Below, piece by piece: positions 46,701 to 58,949 of a stretch of 64,000 nucleotides of DNA. How positions within the stretch are numbered: the first letter of the stretch is position 1; each line of letters opens with the position of its first letter. The stretch comes from Euryodendron excelsum (Eukaryota > Streptophyta > Magnoliopsida > Ericales > Pentaphylacaceae), in contig CM065379.1 in NCBI GenBank assembly GCA_033060915.1, positions 29,377,318 through 29,441,317 on the forward strand, in the 5' to 3' direction. A program made the translations under genes and the position numbers. The notes under the pieces were generated by a model. The model ran no database searches. It was not told the DNA's origin and saw only the letters and a program-made list of their open reading frames with translations.

Positions 46701-48239
46701 GTGTATATGAGTGTATATAAGTGTATAGGAGGCTAGGGTTTGTGTATGGAGGCTAGGGTTTAGAGAACCTAAGGGAGACTAGGGTTTTGGAAGGCTACGA
46801 GCTCTTAGGAAAGTTTTAAGGTCGGCAAGAATCTTCAGAAGATTTTGGTGCCTGTACTAGTGACTACCATGCAATTTTTAGCCTGACTTTACTAGGAGTG
46901 ACTTTGGAAGGTCCAGGAATGATTTTATGGGACCGGGAATGGCCCGGAAGATCGGAAAGGTACAGGAACCCTTAGAATAGAGTCCCAAAGATAATGGACT
47001 TGAAAAAGGATGTCAGGGTTTGTCGGAAGGGTTGACCGGGCCATTAGGGGCAAAATGGTCAATTAGGCCAGAAAGTTGCCGGGATGGACTTGGAATATCC
47101 CAGAAGAAGACTCGAGATTTGAAAACATTATTTAGAATGTTCCCAAAGGTTACCGGTTTGATATCTAGAGCTGGTGTGATCAGAAAAGGCAACCGGCCCA
47201 CTAGGGGCAAAACGATCATTTTGCACCAGGTTTGCCGAAATTGCCTCGGAATGATCCAAAAAGATAATAGAAGTTTGAGAATACTATAAAAAGCATTCTT
47301 GGGAGGTTACCGGTTTGATACCCAGAGCCGGTGTAGTTCTCGGGGCATTCGGATGCCTAGGGGCAAAATAGTCATCTTGATCGGAAAGTCTCAGAATTGG
47401 CCCGAAACTGGCTAGAAGGCACCTAATCATACCGAATCATCTCTAGGAAGATCTTGGAAGGTTAGACTTACCATTTTGAGGACTTAGGTACTTTCCCGAG
47501 AAATGTGCCAGAAAATTGCCCTAGGGGTAGTTTGGTCATTTTTCACCGAAGTGGGCTAGCAGGCACCCCTGTTGACTTGGGTTTTTAGTGTTTTCGCCAC
47601 TCTGACGGCGGTCTCGTGATACAGGGGTTTGTTGGCAATTCCCTATATCGACCTGTTTGTGAGTATTTTCACTACTCTAATGGTTGCGATGTTTGCAAGT
47701 AGTTCCGCTACTCTAACGGTTCGCGATTATTCCTAAGACTGCCTGATATCGGGAAGCTGCTAAAGGGACTTAGCGCCTGAGAAGTCAACTTTCTCGAAAA
47801 GCGTGCCAAAACGGATATTTTTGCATTGGCGGGCTAGCAGGCACCAAAGGTGGACCATTCTACCATCTAGGGGACTTACGGTCTCGTCCCCGTCGATGGG
47901 TTTGAAGGGACTTACCATTTCGAAGAAACTTTCTTTGAAAAACATGCTGGACAGGATAAACTTACCGTCTTAAGGAATCAACTTTCTCAAGAGAGGGATT
48001 GGAATTGGAATTGGGAAAAGGGACTTACCGTCTTCGAGAAGACCTGCCTGATTTGGAATTAGACCGAACAATGCCCCCAAGGGCATTTTGGTCATTTTGC
48101 CTCTATTTGGGCCTGGGGGGACCGCGAAGCGATGAATCGACTAGATTAAGACTAGAATTCTAGAATATGTCCATATTGACTTGAACTAAAGTCGGGACGG
48201 ACTGGAGACTGCCGAGCGGTCAAAAATGGGGTGCTTACA
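43732..48239 (-). mobile_element. 3' LTR of element J (E), with promoter deletion
   Basis: Plus-strand ends TGTCGCCTAG and GGGGTGCTTACA; 4508 bp. Same layout as other family-1 LTRs, but a deletion of about 180 bp at 46803 joins GAGCTC directly to TTAGGAAAG. It removes the stretch corresponding to 31432-31609 in F, with the TATA box and GGCGCC hairpins. The 157-bp array has two units (about 47030-47340). A run of 23 G lies at 46437-46459; purine-rich tract about 44860-45960. Confidence 0.9.
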
Positions 48240-48257
48240 ACTACCTTTCTTTTTCTG
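48240..48257 (-). promoter_or_regulatory. Polypurine tract of element J, decayed
   Basis: On minus CAGAAAAAGAAAGGTAGT lies directly before TGTAAGCACC. It aligns with the F tract but has two pyrimidines near the LTR border. Confidence 0.65.
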
Positions 48258-48702
48258 TCTTTACTTGTCAAAGACAGAAAATGATAGAGTAAGAGTCGCA
48301 TGTTGACCGTGAGGAGGTCGGAGGGACGGACTTTGGAAATTTTTTGACAATGGGGGTTTGGAAATGGATATTGGGCCCAAAAGGCCTTTGAAATCGAGTT
48401 TTGGCGGGAAAAAGGGCAAAGCTACCCGGAATTTGGAACTGGCGCCACTAAGAGTGGTGCTTTTGTCAAATGTGGCTTGGCGCCACTGCTAGTAGCTCCA
48501 GGCCTGGGAACAAAACCAGAAAATTTTCTAGTTCGAACACTTCCGGGATTTGAAGGATTTTTGAAGAATCAAGAGTGTTAGTGAGCGAAATGACCTGGGC
48601 ATTCGAAGGAACACCTTTAGGGATCACGGGTGATTGCCAGAAGTAGACGTCGTCACCGGAAAAGTCGTCGGAAGAGAAGATTTCACCATAGAACTCCTAG
48701 AG
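48258..48702 (+). other. Presumed leader exon region of the PMD gene (J)
   Basis: Collinear with 10267-10710 in F. It includes a hairpin cluster (GGCGCCACTAAGAGTGGTGC, about 48441-48500) like those at the LTR promoters. It ends at CTAGAG before GTGAGT, a better donor context than in F. Confidence 0.4.
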
Positions 48703-48869
48703 GTGAGTTTTCAATTTTCTGTTCATTTTGATGGGTAGAATTTTGTTTGAACCATGTGAATAGTAAAAATTGATGTTTTGACATGTTTTGAACATTATGG
48801 TGATGTTATTTTTGCATTTTGGTGCTTGTTTGATTGAATGTAAGCTATTTTATGTGATTATGTGAAGAG

Positions 48870-48874
48870 GGTTT
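48870..48874. repeat. Target-site duplication of solo LTR H (left copy)
   Basis: GGTTT at 48870-48874 is repeated exactly at 53817-53821. The empty site is seen in F as GAGGGTTTTCTG near 10877. Confidence 0.95.
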
Positions 48875-51800
48875 TGTCACGCCCAGATTTTTTACAGTCG
48901 AGGAATACACACACCAGCGGAAAAAACATTGTACGCTCTAGTTAGAATTCACCCTCCTAGAAGAATGAGTGCGACTAGGTTTGAATTAAAAGTTGATTAG
49001 AATAAAGGGCTTTTGGAAAAGATTTGGAGTCGCCACCTAACTTGATTAAGGTGAGTTAGGTCACCTAAAAACTAAGCACAATCCGAGGATCACACTTAGG
49101 GTTTTTGAAAACGATTTTGAAAATATATCCTCAAGAGAGGGTTTTTAGGAAAACAGGTTCTTTGGCAACCTTTAGAAAACATTTAAGCCCTTTTTGAAAA
49201 TAAACTCCATTTTGGTTTTTGAAAACAGTGATTCTAGGTTTGGAGGTTCGTTACATGTAGGGAAGACGCACTAAGCCATCACCCTATCCTGCCCTTGCGG
49301 TACCTGCATGTCTATTTATCCTAAATTCACCTATGAGAGTCTTTAACTAACAAATGTTCAATCCTATTCACTTTAGAAAACAATATTTAAAAAGACATGA
49401 TGCATGATATGTAAATGCAATAAAAAAAGAGAGTTGGAAAATAGATTTGGAGATAGATTTGAAAAGATAGAATTGAAATTGGAAAGTTTTGGAAATTGGA
49501 AATAGAAATTTGGAATTAGAAAAATAGATTATGGAATTGGAGATTTGAAAAAGGTTATGGAAATAGAAGTTTGAAAAATGTTGTGACCGTACCTAGGAGG
49601 GTTGCCTACGTATCCTTTTGGAGGAATCAGGTCAGTCGTAGTTCGGATAAGAGTCCGATAGAAAATAGAATGTTTGATTTGAAAAAGAGATTTTGAATGG
49701 AAAATGGATTTGATTTTGGAAAGCTTGGTTTTAGGAAACCTAGACTTAAGAAAGACTTGGGACTTAGGAAAGATTCGACTCGAGTGTTGAACTTGGAAGA
49801 TCGAAGAATGATTAGATTTAGGAAGGGTTCGAATTAGGAAAGGTCCGATTTAGGAAAGTTTCAAATAGGAAAGTGCCATTTTTGGAAAGTTTCATTTTAG
49901 AAAAGTTTTAATTTAGGAAAGTGTTCGAATTAGAAAAGTTTTCATTTTAGGAAAGGTTTTGAAATTAGGAAGTTTTGAAAGTTGGAAAGTTTAGAATTTA
50001 GAAAGTTTCAACTTAAGAAAGTTTCGAATTTAGAAAGTTTTGGATTTGGAAAGATTTGAAATTTAGGAAGTTTAGAATTTTAGAAAGATTCAAAGTTTGA
50101 GTTTTAGAAATTCTTAAAATTAGGAAAGCTTTTGAGTTTAAGAAGGGTTTGAAAACTTAGATTTGGAAAATGATGGAATTAAGAAAGGTTTGAAAGCTTA
50201 AAATTTAAGGAAAGATTCAAAAGTTTAAGTTTAGGAAACCTAAGGTTTAGGAAAGGACTAAATTAGAAAAGAGTGGATTAGGAAAGATTTAGACTAGGAA
50301 GGGTTAAGATTCCTATTTCCTAAAACAAAGGATTGGATTTTGTTTTTAAAAAGAGATGTTTTGATTTCGTTTTCAAAAACGGGGAATAGGATCTAGTTTC
50401 CTAAATGGGAAGATTGGGTTTGTTTTCCTAAAGGGAAGATTGGATTGGGCTTCCTAAAGGGGAGATTGGATTTGGCATGAATTTAGAAAAATGGAGTTTT
50501 GGAAATCTGAGTTTTGGAAAAACTATAGTTTCGACGTAGAAAAGAGGTTTTGGAAATATACATAGTTTTGATGTAGAAAACAAGAGGTTTTGGAAACCTA
50601 AGTTTTGAGGCCAAAATAAGGAATTGGAAACTATGTTTTTGGAGAAGAAAATTAGGGTTTCCTAATTGTTGGCTCTAAGGTTAACTTTGGACACCAAGGA
50701 AGGAGATTTTGGAAAGTAATCCTAGAAAGGAATTTCTACGCAAGGAATTTTGAAAAGAGTTTTTGGAAAGAAATCCTAGTGAGGAGTTTTTAGAAAGAGA
50801 TTGTTAGGAAAGAGATTTAGGAAGAGATTTAGGAAGAGATTTTTCTAAGAAAGAAACCTAGAGAGTGTTTTTAGGAAAGGAACTTTGAAGGGAATGTTTT
50901 GGAAAGGAGTCGAAAAAGAGTTTTTGAAAAATAGATTTTTGGGGGGAGTTTTTGAAAACAACTTTGGAAAGAAGAGTTTTTAGGAAAGCATGTTGAAAAT
51001 GAGGGTTTTAGAAAGAGAGACTTTTGAAAAGAGAGTTTTTAGAAAGTATAAAAATGTCTCACTTTCCTAAAGCAATTCTAACCATAAGAAGGTTAGAACC
51101 ACTTTAAGAAAGTGGTTTTGAAAACAACAAGGATTTGAAAATATGGACCATGTTGGTCACTTTAAATGTAGCACTTTCCTAAAGCAACCCTAACTATGGA
51201 AAGGCTAGAATCACCTTAGGATTGTGATTTTGAAAACAAGTTTTGAAAAAGAAGATTTTGATACAATTTTGAAAATGATGTTAATGCAAGCTTTGAAAAT
51301 GAGTTTGAAAACGATTTTGGAGAGATGTAAGATCATGATATGCACAATGCAAATTGGGGTCGTGAACATACAAGGTTGAAGCCTTCACTACATAATCAAG
51401 AGAGGCCGAACCCACGTGGTCTCCAGTTAAACTAAAAGAAAGCCCCCGACACGGTGACTCTCCAATAGCCTAATCCTACACATGGATCGGGAACTCCATT
51501 GTTTCAAGCATGTAAGAAGGGGGGGGGGGGGGGAAGAAGATGGGGATTAAAATAGAAGAAAACCTAAGTGGGTTAGGAGAGAGAAGAGAGGGGGGAAGAT
51601 GCATAAACGTAAATAAGAAGCCGACCTTGTGTCTTCTTTATTTTGCTTAGCTTTGTACGCTTTGCTTTGCTTGTCTTGCTTCGGTCTTCACTTCAGTCTT
51701 CGTCTTAATCTTTGAGTGTTTGCTTTGATCTTCAACAGCTTCAGATTGTAGCACTTCAAGTCTTCAATGGAGGCTTTGGAGGCTAGTGTATGTGTATAGA

Positions 51801-51960
51801 AGTGTATATGAGTGTATAGGAAGCTAGGGGTTGTGTATAAAGGCTAGGGTTTGGAAACCTAATGGAGATTAGGGTTTTGAGAGACTATGAACTTTGTATC
51901 TCGAAAAGTACGATTTTTAGATTGAGTTTACGGACCCCCTTCACACTCGAGGAGGCTTTG

Positions 51961-51968
51961 TATTTATA
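51961..51968 (-). promoter_or_regulatory. LTR promoter TATA box (H)
   Basis: TATAAATA on minus. Its transcription would run away from the PMD gene. Confidence 0.7.
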
Positions 51969-53344
51969 GACAAAGGAATGACTTGGCGCTTGTTGTAGTG
52001 GCGCCAGGCCAAAAAATGCTTCTAGTGCTACTAGGAGTGGCGCTAGGCCAAATATTGGCTTGGTGCCACTACTAGTGGTGCCAGCTAGTTAGGAAAGTTT
52101 TAAGGTCGGCAAGCAATGTATCTTAAGAAGATTTGAGTGCCTATACTAGTGACTACCAAGCAATTTTTAACCTGGCTTCACAAGGAGTGACTCCAGAAGG
52201 TCTGAGAAAGATTTAAGGGACCGGGAATGGCCCGGAAGGCCAGAAAAGGGTAGAAACACTTAAAATAGTGTCTCAGAGGTAATGGAGTTGAAAAAGGATG
52301 ACAAGATACGTCGGAAGGGTTGACCAAGCGTTTAGGGGCAAAACGGTCAACTGGATCGGAAAGCTGCCGGGACGGACTCAGAATGTCCCGGAAGAAGAAT
52401 CAAGATTTAGAAACATTATTTAGAATGTTCCCAAAGGCTACCGGCTTGATAACCAGAGCTGATGTGGTCGAAATAGGGCGACCGGCCCCCTAGGGGAAAA
52501 ACGGTCATTTTGCACCGGGTTTACCAAAACTGACTCGGAATAGTCTGAAAAGATAAAGGAAGGTCAGGAATACTATAAGAAGCATTCTCGAGAGATTAAC
52601 GGTTTGATACCCAGAGTTGGTGTGGTCAGAAAAGGCGACCGGCCCACTAGGGGCAAAACGGTCATTCTGCACCAGGTTTGCCGAAACTGACTCGGAATGA
52701 TCCGGAAAGATAATAGAAGGTTGAAAACACTATAAGAAGCATTCTCGGGAGGCTATTGGTTTGATAACCAAAGCCAGTGTGGTCCTTGGGGTGTTCGGAT
52801 GACAAGGGGCAAAATGGTCATCTTGACCAAAAAGTCTCGGAATTGGCCCAAAATGGACTAGAAGGCACCTAATCATGCTGAATTTATTTTAAGACAATTT
52901 TGGAAGGGGTGGACTTACTATTTTGAGGACTCAGGTGTGTTCTCGAGAAACGTGTTGAAAAATGGCCCTAGGGGTAGTTTAGTCATTTTTCACCGAAGTG
53001 GTCTAGCAAGCACTGGTGTTGACCTGGGTTTTGAGTGTTTCCGCCACTCTAATGGCAGTCTCGTGATATAGGGGTTTCTTGGCAATTCCCTATATCGACT
53101 TGCTTGTGAGTATTTCTACTACTCTGACGGTTTCGATGTTTGAGAGTATTTCCACTACTCTAACGGTTTGTGATCATTCCCGAGACTACCTAATCTTGGG
53201 AAGCTGCTAAGGGGACTTAGTGCTTAAGAAGTCAACTTTCTCAGAAGGCGTGCCTGAAACGAACATTTCTGCATTGGCGGGCTAGTAGGTGCTAAAGGTG
53301 GACCGTTCTACCATTTAGGGGACTTGGGGTCTCGTCCCAGTCGA

Positions 53345-53635
53345 CAAGTTTAAAGGGGACTTACCATCTTCGGAAAGACGTGCCTATTGGAATTGAAAAG
53401 AGATCTTATCATCTTCAGAATGACACGCCTAATTTGGGATTGGAAAGGGGACTTACCGTCTCGGAAAGATGCGCCTGATTTGGGATTGGAAAGGGGACTT
53501 ACTGTCTTCGAAAAGACGTGCCTGATTTGGAATTGAAAAGGGGACTTACCATCTTCGAAAAGACGTGCCTGTGGGAATATGGAAAGGGGACTTACCGCCT
53601 TCGAAAAGACATGCCTATTTTGGAATTGGAAAGGA
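53345..53635. repeat. Tandem repeat of about 46 bp (H)
   Basis: GGGGACTTAC recurs at about 53355, 53447, 53493, 53540 and 53586, with a decayed unit at about 53400. Corresponds to 9830-10065 in F. Confidence 0.75.
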
Positions 53636-54534
53636 TAATGCCTCTAAGGACATTTTGGTCGTTTTGCCTCTATTTGGGCCTGGTGGGCTTGTGAAGCGAT
53701 GGATAGACGGGATTAGACTTAGAAAGTTGATTTCGATTGGAATACATCCATACTGACTTGAGTACATGTCTGGACGGACCATTGATTGCCGAGCAGTCAA
53801 AAATGGGGTGCTTACAGGTTTTCTGCAGGAATTGTGGGTTTGTTCTTATAGGCTTAAGCATTGGGTTTTTTGACTAGATTTTTATGCCATATGCCTTAGA
53901 ATATTGTGTTTAACAACCGTGTGAAGTTTCCTGTTTTTTTTAAAACTTAGTGAATTTTTGATTTTTTGAAAAATAGAAAAGTACTTAAAAAAAATAGAAA
54001 ATTGGGAAATTGATGAAATTAATAGACTTTAAAATTTAGAAACATGTACGATTATTTTAGAAAACATTTGAAATGATTTTGAGGAATTTTAGGACATTTT
54101 TGAAAACCATTGATTTATAAGAAAAATAAAACATGTGTTTTGAAAACCTCAAAAATTTAAAAAGTGTGTGCAGGTACTGATGTTATGTGATTGTAACATT
54201 GTGAAGTGCACAATTTGTGCTTTGTGTTGATGTCATGGGTGTTGTAGGGACCATTTTTAAACGAAACTCTGACGAAATTTTTAGAAATCAGGGAAAGAGT
54301 TGGAAAAGGTTTAGAAATAAAATCTTTTTGAAGAAAAAAGACAGAAAACCCTTGAGATTTGACTTGAAGTTGGAAAATCAAAAGGTGTAGGAAATTCGTT
54401 TTGACTTATCATTTGAAATCTTTTTATTATTATTATCATTTTTGTTTGTTTTTATTATTTATTTACTTTATTTTATTATTATTTATCTGCATGTACCGTA
54501 TATTAACACCTCTTACCTTGGCTTACCTTTTTAG

Positions 54535-56380
54535 AATGGCAGATGCGGGTGATGATGGTTCTGAAAGGAGACGTCGCTCGGGGAAGGCGGCTTGGATAGA
54601 TTCCACCAGCGGTTCTAGTCGATTCAGAGGTAGCCGATGATCTACTGGACAGGCCTCTTCCAGTCAGAGCAGACAGGGGAGTAGACCACCTGTCGACCCC
54701 TTTCCTCCGGTTGAGCAGGCCTTTACGGAGGAGATTGGTGCTGAGGAGGAGGTACTGGGTCTTGGGGATCATGTGATCAGTTATGGGAGAGCTTCCTTTA
54801 GACATAGGCAGACGGATGCTGATTTGGGTGACGTGGAGGTACCAGATATCTCACTGCTCAGGGATCCTGGTTACCACCCCAGTATATATTCTAGACAGCA
54901 TTTGCCCCCTCTGCGGGTACACACATCTTTTAGAGGGGCTGTTCATCAGGTCTTCGTGACCAGGCAATGAACTGCTCCATCATATCATGCCTTCTTGGCT
55001 GAGATCGAATTCGGAGCCTTCATGGGATTACAGGTTAACCGTCTGAACAGACATCTCGTGTTGGCACTGATAGAGCGGTGGTTTGGAGAGACGGGGACCT
55101 TCAATTTTGTTGGCTTTGAGTTGGGTCCCACCCCCTTGGATTGGGCGACCATCATGGGGCTTTCCTTCGTCGATCGATGGATCACTTTACAATCAATCAG
55201 TAGAGACGAGGCCTGCATTCTGCTGGACTTGCCCCCTCCTAAGCGTTCTGCTTTCCCAATTTCTTGGCTCAGCCGGGATGATTGTACCTTTACCGTTGAG
55301 CCCTCCCCTGCTTAGTGTGACATCATGAGGCGGCGACTTGTTCTGTATATCATCTTCAGCTGCTTTTGCAACAACAACAAGTCGCTCGTGCCTTTTCGTT
55401 TAGTGAGCATAGTAACTGATCTTGGGGCTTTGTCTGAGCTTATTGGGGGTCCTTCTCCTTTAGCTGCTTCCTTCAATCGATGTGAGTCCGAACTTCTTCC
55501 CATTGGGGCAGTATGACTAGATTCTGGCCCTTTGTTGTCTGGTAGAGCTATGAGTACCTGCCTGTTCGTCGCCCTGTAGTTGTCGAGGATGATCTTTATC
55601 CTCGTGCTTTGCAGTGGGCTCGTGACCGGGTGACCAGCAATCCGAGATTACTGACTTTGTGACGCTACGGGCAAACCTAGAGTTGATTGAGGTGAGAGAT
55701 ATGACCTGGCGGCCTTTTATCGGGTCAGTTCATTATGAGACTGTATGGTACTTGGTCCCGCTGTCCTTTTCGAGGGCTACTTTTCCCAATGACGATACTT
55801 GGGAGTCCTATCTAGGAGAGCGACACTGGCGGCAGTTTTATGAAGAGTTCCGATCAGCAGGAGTTCTGCCGGAGTATATGTTTGGTGCCTTGGTGACGGG
55901 AGTGCCTATCCCCTATCAGGAGCGATAGCCGGGTGTCGGGTTCTTACTTTCTCTAGATACAGATTATGCTGCGCACTTTGGGCTCATTCTGTCAGTGCCT
56001 TCACCCGATTTGAGGTAGTAGTCGGCGGATACGTTGTGGGCCAGGAGGTGTTTGACTTGTGGCTCCGAGTTGGAGAATATATGTGCCTTAGGCTGAGTTT
56101 ACTGCTGTGAGGGATCAGAGGGATCGACACCAGATGGAGCGAGATCAGTATCAGGCAGAGGTGGCTTCCTTGACGGCTCGGATAGCTCAGATGGGAGGTG
56201 GCGGGGTATGTCATCTTTTCTCTCCTTCTTTTTGCTCTGCTGTTGTTTAGTTCTTCTTTCATACAGCTGATTTCGATTCTATCTTCCCTACAAGATGCTG
56301 GTGCTTGGAGTAGTTATCCGCTTCCTTCGATGCTGGGTTTCAGGGATTTCAATCCAGATGACATTGACTTTGACCTTTGA
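54535..56380 (+). pseudogene. Antisense plant mobile domain (PMD) gene in element J, broken
   Basis: Ortholog of 11606-13397 in F. ATG at 54536, same N-terminus (MADAGDDGSERRRRSGK), and PMD motifs ALIERWFGETGTFNF, LDWATIMGLSF, LVLYIIFSCFCNNNKS, YEYLPVRRP, then TWRPFIGSVHYET and YLGERHWRQF. It keeps the segment deleted in F (SEITDFVTLRANLELIEVRD). Breaks: CGA to TGA at about 54638, TGG to TGA at about 54967, a stop at about 55314, loss of one base near the WG motif (about 55449) and later frame changes. The last intron (56206-56293) keeps its donor, but its acceptor CAG is now CAA. The last exon (56294-56380) still ends DPDDIDFDL and TGA. Not expressible as a whole protein. Confidence 0.82.
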
Positions 56381-58249
56381 TAGATGCCCCTTGTGAAGAC
56401 TTTGATTTTCCTTTGCCCCTATTCTTGAGATATATTCATGTTAGACAGTTTTATTTTGATGGATATTTATGATATTTAGATGCATGGATAGATAGAGACA
56501 TTTATTATCTTTTCAGCTATGCATATGATCAGATGCATGTGATGAATGATGATGTTATGTATCTATTACATAAGTTGATGTTGGTGACTTCTGTTTTTAC
56601 ATGGAGTTATGTCATATGCGAAGCTCATGTGATTTTTTTTATTTTTTATGCACATATTAGAAATACATTAACTAACAGAATGACAAGAGGTGTTGTCGAA
56701 CTCGATATCTTTGGAATGGTAACTCCTTCCCTTTCGAGGGTCTAACCTCTCCTTTGGCTCAACCTTACCTTGATTGGATGATAGCACTTCACACCTTTCT
56801 CAACCTTTTGATCGCCTCCGACTCTCTAACTCGGGGTTAGTGTATATGACTATTGGGCTGAAATTCTCAACTCTCGGGGTTTTCGCAACAGCTTACCTGA
56901 CTTTCAGCAGAGCGATAAGTGGCCAGTCCTTTCAATCTGAGGAGACTTTGCTTTAGGACCATAATGTAGGCTAAGTTATAGAGTTTTCGGAACGATGGGA
57001 TATGTAGGCTCAAATTTAATGTTGTTTTCAACAGGGTTTAGATCTGTACCATCCTTAACTCTTTTTCAGTAGGGCTAGCATCCCTCTTTAGCTTCGGCAA
57101 TGTATCTAGCTCATTTAGATCAAGCAATCTGTTTTCAATCAGAGTGGACTTTAGTAGGGTTGTAATGTAGGCCATAGTTTTGGGGTTTTGTAAGAAAGGG
57201 TAAAGGCTCGAACCTATTGTTTTTACTGGGTTTCTTTGTAACCTAGGATCACCTTTAAATTTCCTTCTTACCTTTACTATACACTTCTCAGGGTGACAAT
57301 GACTCTTTTCTTTCACCCTTTCTATGCTTTTTGAGATAAACATGACTCTCTTCTCTTTCAATCTTCTTATTATGCTTTTGAAGAAGACTCAATCATGGTT
57401 TTCTTCAGGCCTCTATTTAGATTTTTTTTTCTTTTTTTTTTTCTTTTTTTTTGGCCTCTTGCCCCTTGGCAACTCTTTTCCTTCACTTAGTCCTTTTTAT
57501 CTTTTTCCTTTCTATGGAACGAGTAATTCTGCCATCCATTTTTCCTTTAGACCTTTTTCCTTAGCAATCTAACCCAATGTAGGCGGTAATCCCTAGGTTG
57601 GGGTTTTCTCGAAAAAGATAAATGGCTTAACAAGTTTGGCAAGGGGTTGCTTCTGACTGTATGGAAAATGAAATGAGGGTCTCTCTTCACTTTGAATTAG
57701 ATTGCTTGATCTATAGAGTTTTCGATACTGTCCTAGCATGATAGAGGTGGATACCATTCCTAGAGTTCTCAACTCTTGTCTGCCCCAGTGTGGGGAGGAC
57801 AGTCTTAGATCGGGGTTGACAAGAAAAATTTCGCTCGTGGCGAGGCACTAGGGGCTAAGCAGAGGGAATATAAACACATTTGTTTTTATATGGGAAAATG
57901 AAATATGGCTCCTCTTCATTTTGATAGTTTGGCCACACATTGCTTAGCTTCGGTGTCTTGCAAGTGTTACCTTTAGATAGTTTCCTCACTCATGCTTATC
58001 CTATCTTTCTTTGGAAAGCTGATCATTTGGCGAGTGGTTAACTCATGCTATCATCCCTTCAAGTCGGATCATTCCATAAGAGAAACCATGCCCCTTGCGT
58101 AGAAAGTAGTTACCACCCACAAGAGAAAATAAGGCAACAGCAATGAATAAAAAAACTTAATCATTTTATCTTATCAGTGAAAAGCGTATAGTTTTCTTTT
58201 AAAGAAACAAAACTGCAGATATTAATTTAAGGGTGAAATGTAAAGGGAT
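56381..58249. other. Internal non-coding stretch of J
   Basis: Collinear with 13398-15290 in F, including the T-rich stretch at about 57420-57450. It carries the counterpart of the unrecognised F ORF at 57361-57038 on minus. No pol motif is visible. Confidence 0.55.
57038..57361 (-). other. Unrecognised sense-strand ORF in J, matching F 14058-14294
   Basis: 107 codons, containing GDPRLQRNPVK and LIENRLLDLNELDTL. Longer at its N-terminus than in F (MKEKRVMFISKS...). No family is recognised. Shared ancestry may explain the match without selection. Confidence 0.3.
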
Positions 58250-58736
58250 AGAAAGAAAGTGGGTGAAAACACCCCTCTCTTATATGCTTTTGCAGGGATT
58301 TCGCGTCAGTAAGGCCTCAAGACAATGCCCACATCTTTAATACTCTATTTGCAATTCGGGTCCATGGCCAGGGCGAGACAAGCAAAGGCTTCTTCTAGAG
58401 CTTCGGACACGTTGGCAGTGATGGTGTAGTTGGTAGTTTCATTGATCTCCTTTTTATTCTTTGCAACAGGTCCTTCTGTAAATAAGATGGGTAGTTTACC
58501 TCCTTTTAACTCGAACAGCTCTGTCTATTCTCTTGGCTCTTCTAGCCCCTAGCCCATGTCTTCATAATTGTACTCAGTTACGGGCCAAGGGTTTTCCAAC
58601 AAGTGACTTTCAACTGCTGCATACTTCGAGTTTAGAAACTCAGCACCCCATCCATCAGCAGTTATGCTTTCGAAATGCTCTTCCTTCGAGAACATTGGCT
58701 CCTCAATGGGCCAGTCAGAAGCATCAGGCACCTCAT
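58250..58736 (-). pseudogene. End of the gag-type ORF of element J, cut by LTR I
   Basis: Sense strand of J. Contains KGGKLPILFTEGP and TNYTITANVSEALEEAFACL, and ends near 58300 as VLRPY-stop, matching the F ORF end (IIPKPY-stop). Upstream it differs from F (FSKEEHFESITADGWGAEF), so the two copies are not simply collinear there. In-frame stops interrupt it (for example after AMDPNCK). Insertion of I at 58737 separates it from the rest. Confidence 0.55.
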
Positions 58737-58949
58737 TGTAAGCACCCCATTTTTGACCGCTCGACAGTCTACACTCTGTCCAGACTTGTTTTTAAGTCAT
58801 TGTGGGCATATTCCTATCGAAACCAATTCTCTAGGTCCAAATCCCGTCTTTCCATCGCTTCGCGGGCCTATCAGGCCCAAATAGAGGCAAAATAACCAAA
58901 ATGCCCTTAGGGGCATTGTCCTTTCTTATTCCAATTCCAATCCTACTCT

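Larger units (their letters stand above)
48875..53816 (-). mobile_element. Solo LTR H (family 1, 4942 bp), inserted in J
   Basis: Plus-strand ends TGTCACGCCC and GGGGTGCTTACA, with exact GGTTT duplications and no internal region. Contains repeats of about 46 bp (53355-53635), three units of about 157 bp (52300-52790), a hairpin cluster (51981-52086), TATA (51961-51968), a 15-G run (51519-51533), a purine-rich tract (49790-51050) and the U5 block. Confidence 0.93.
48703..54534 (+). other. Presumed PMD leader intron (J), holding solo LTR H
   Basis: GTGAGTTTTC donor and CTTTTTAG acceptor directly before AATGGCAGATG. Without H and one target copy it is about 885 bp, close to the 895 bp in F. Confidence 0.55.
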
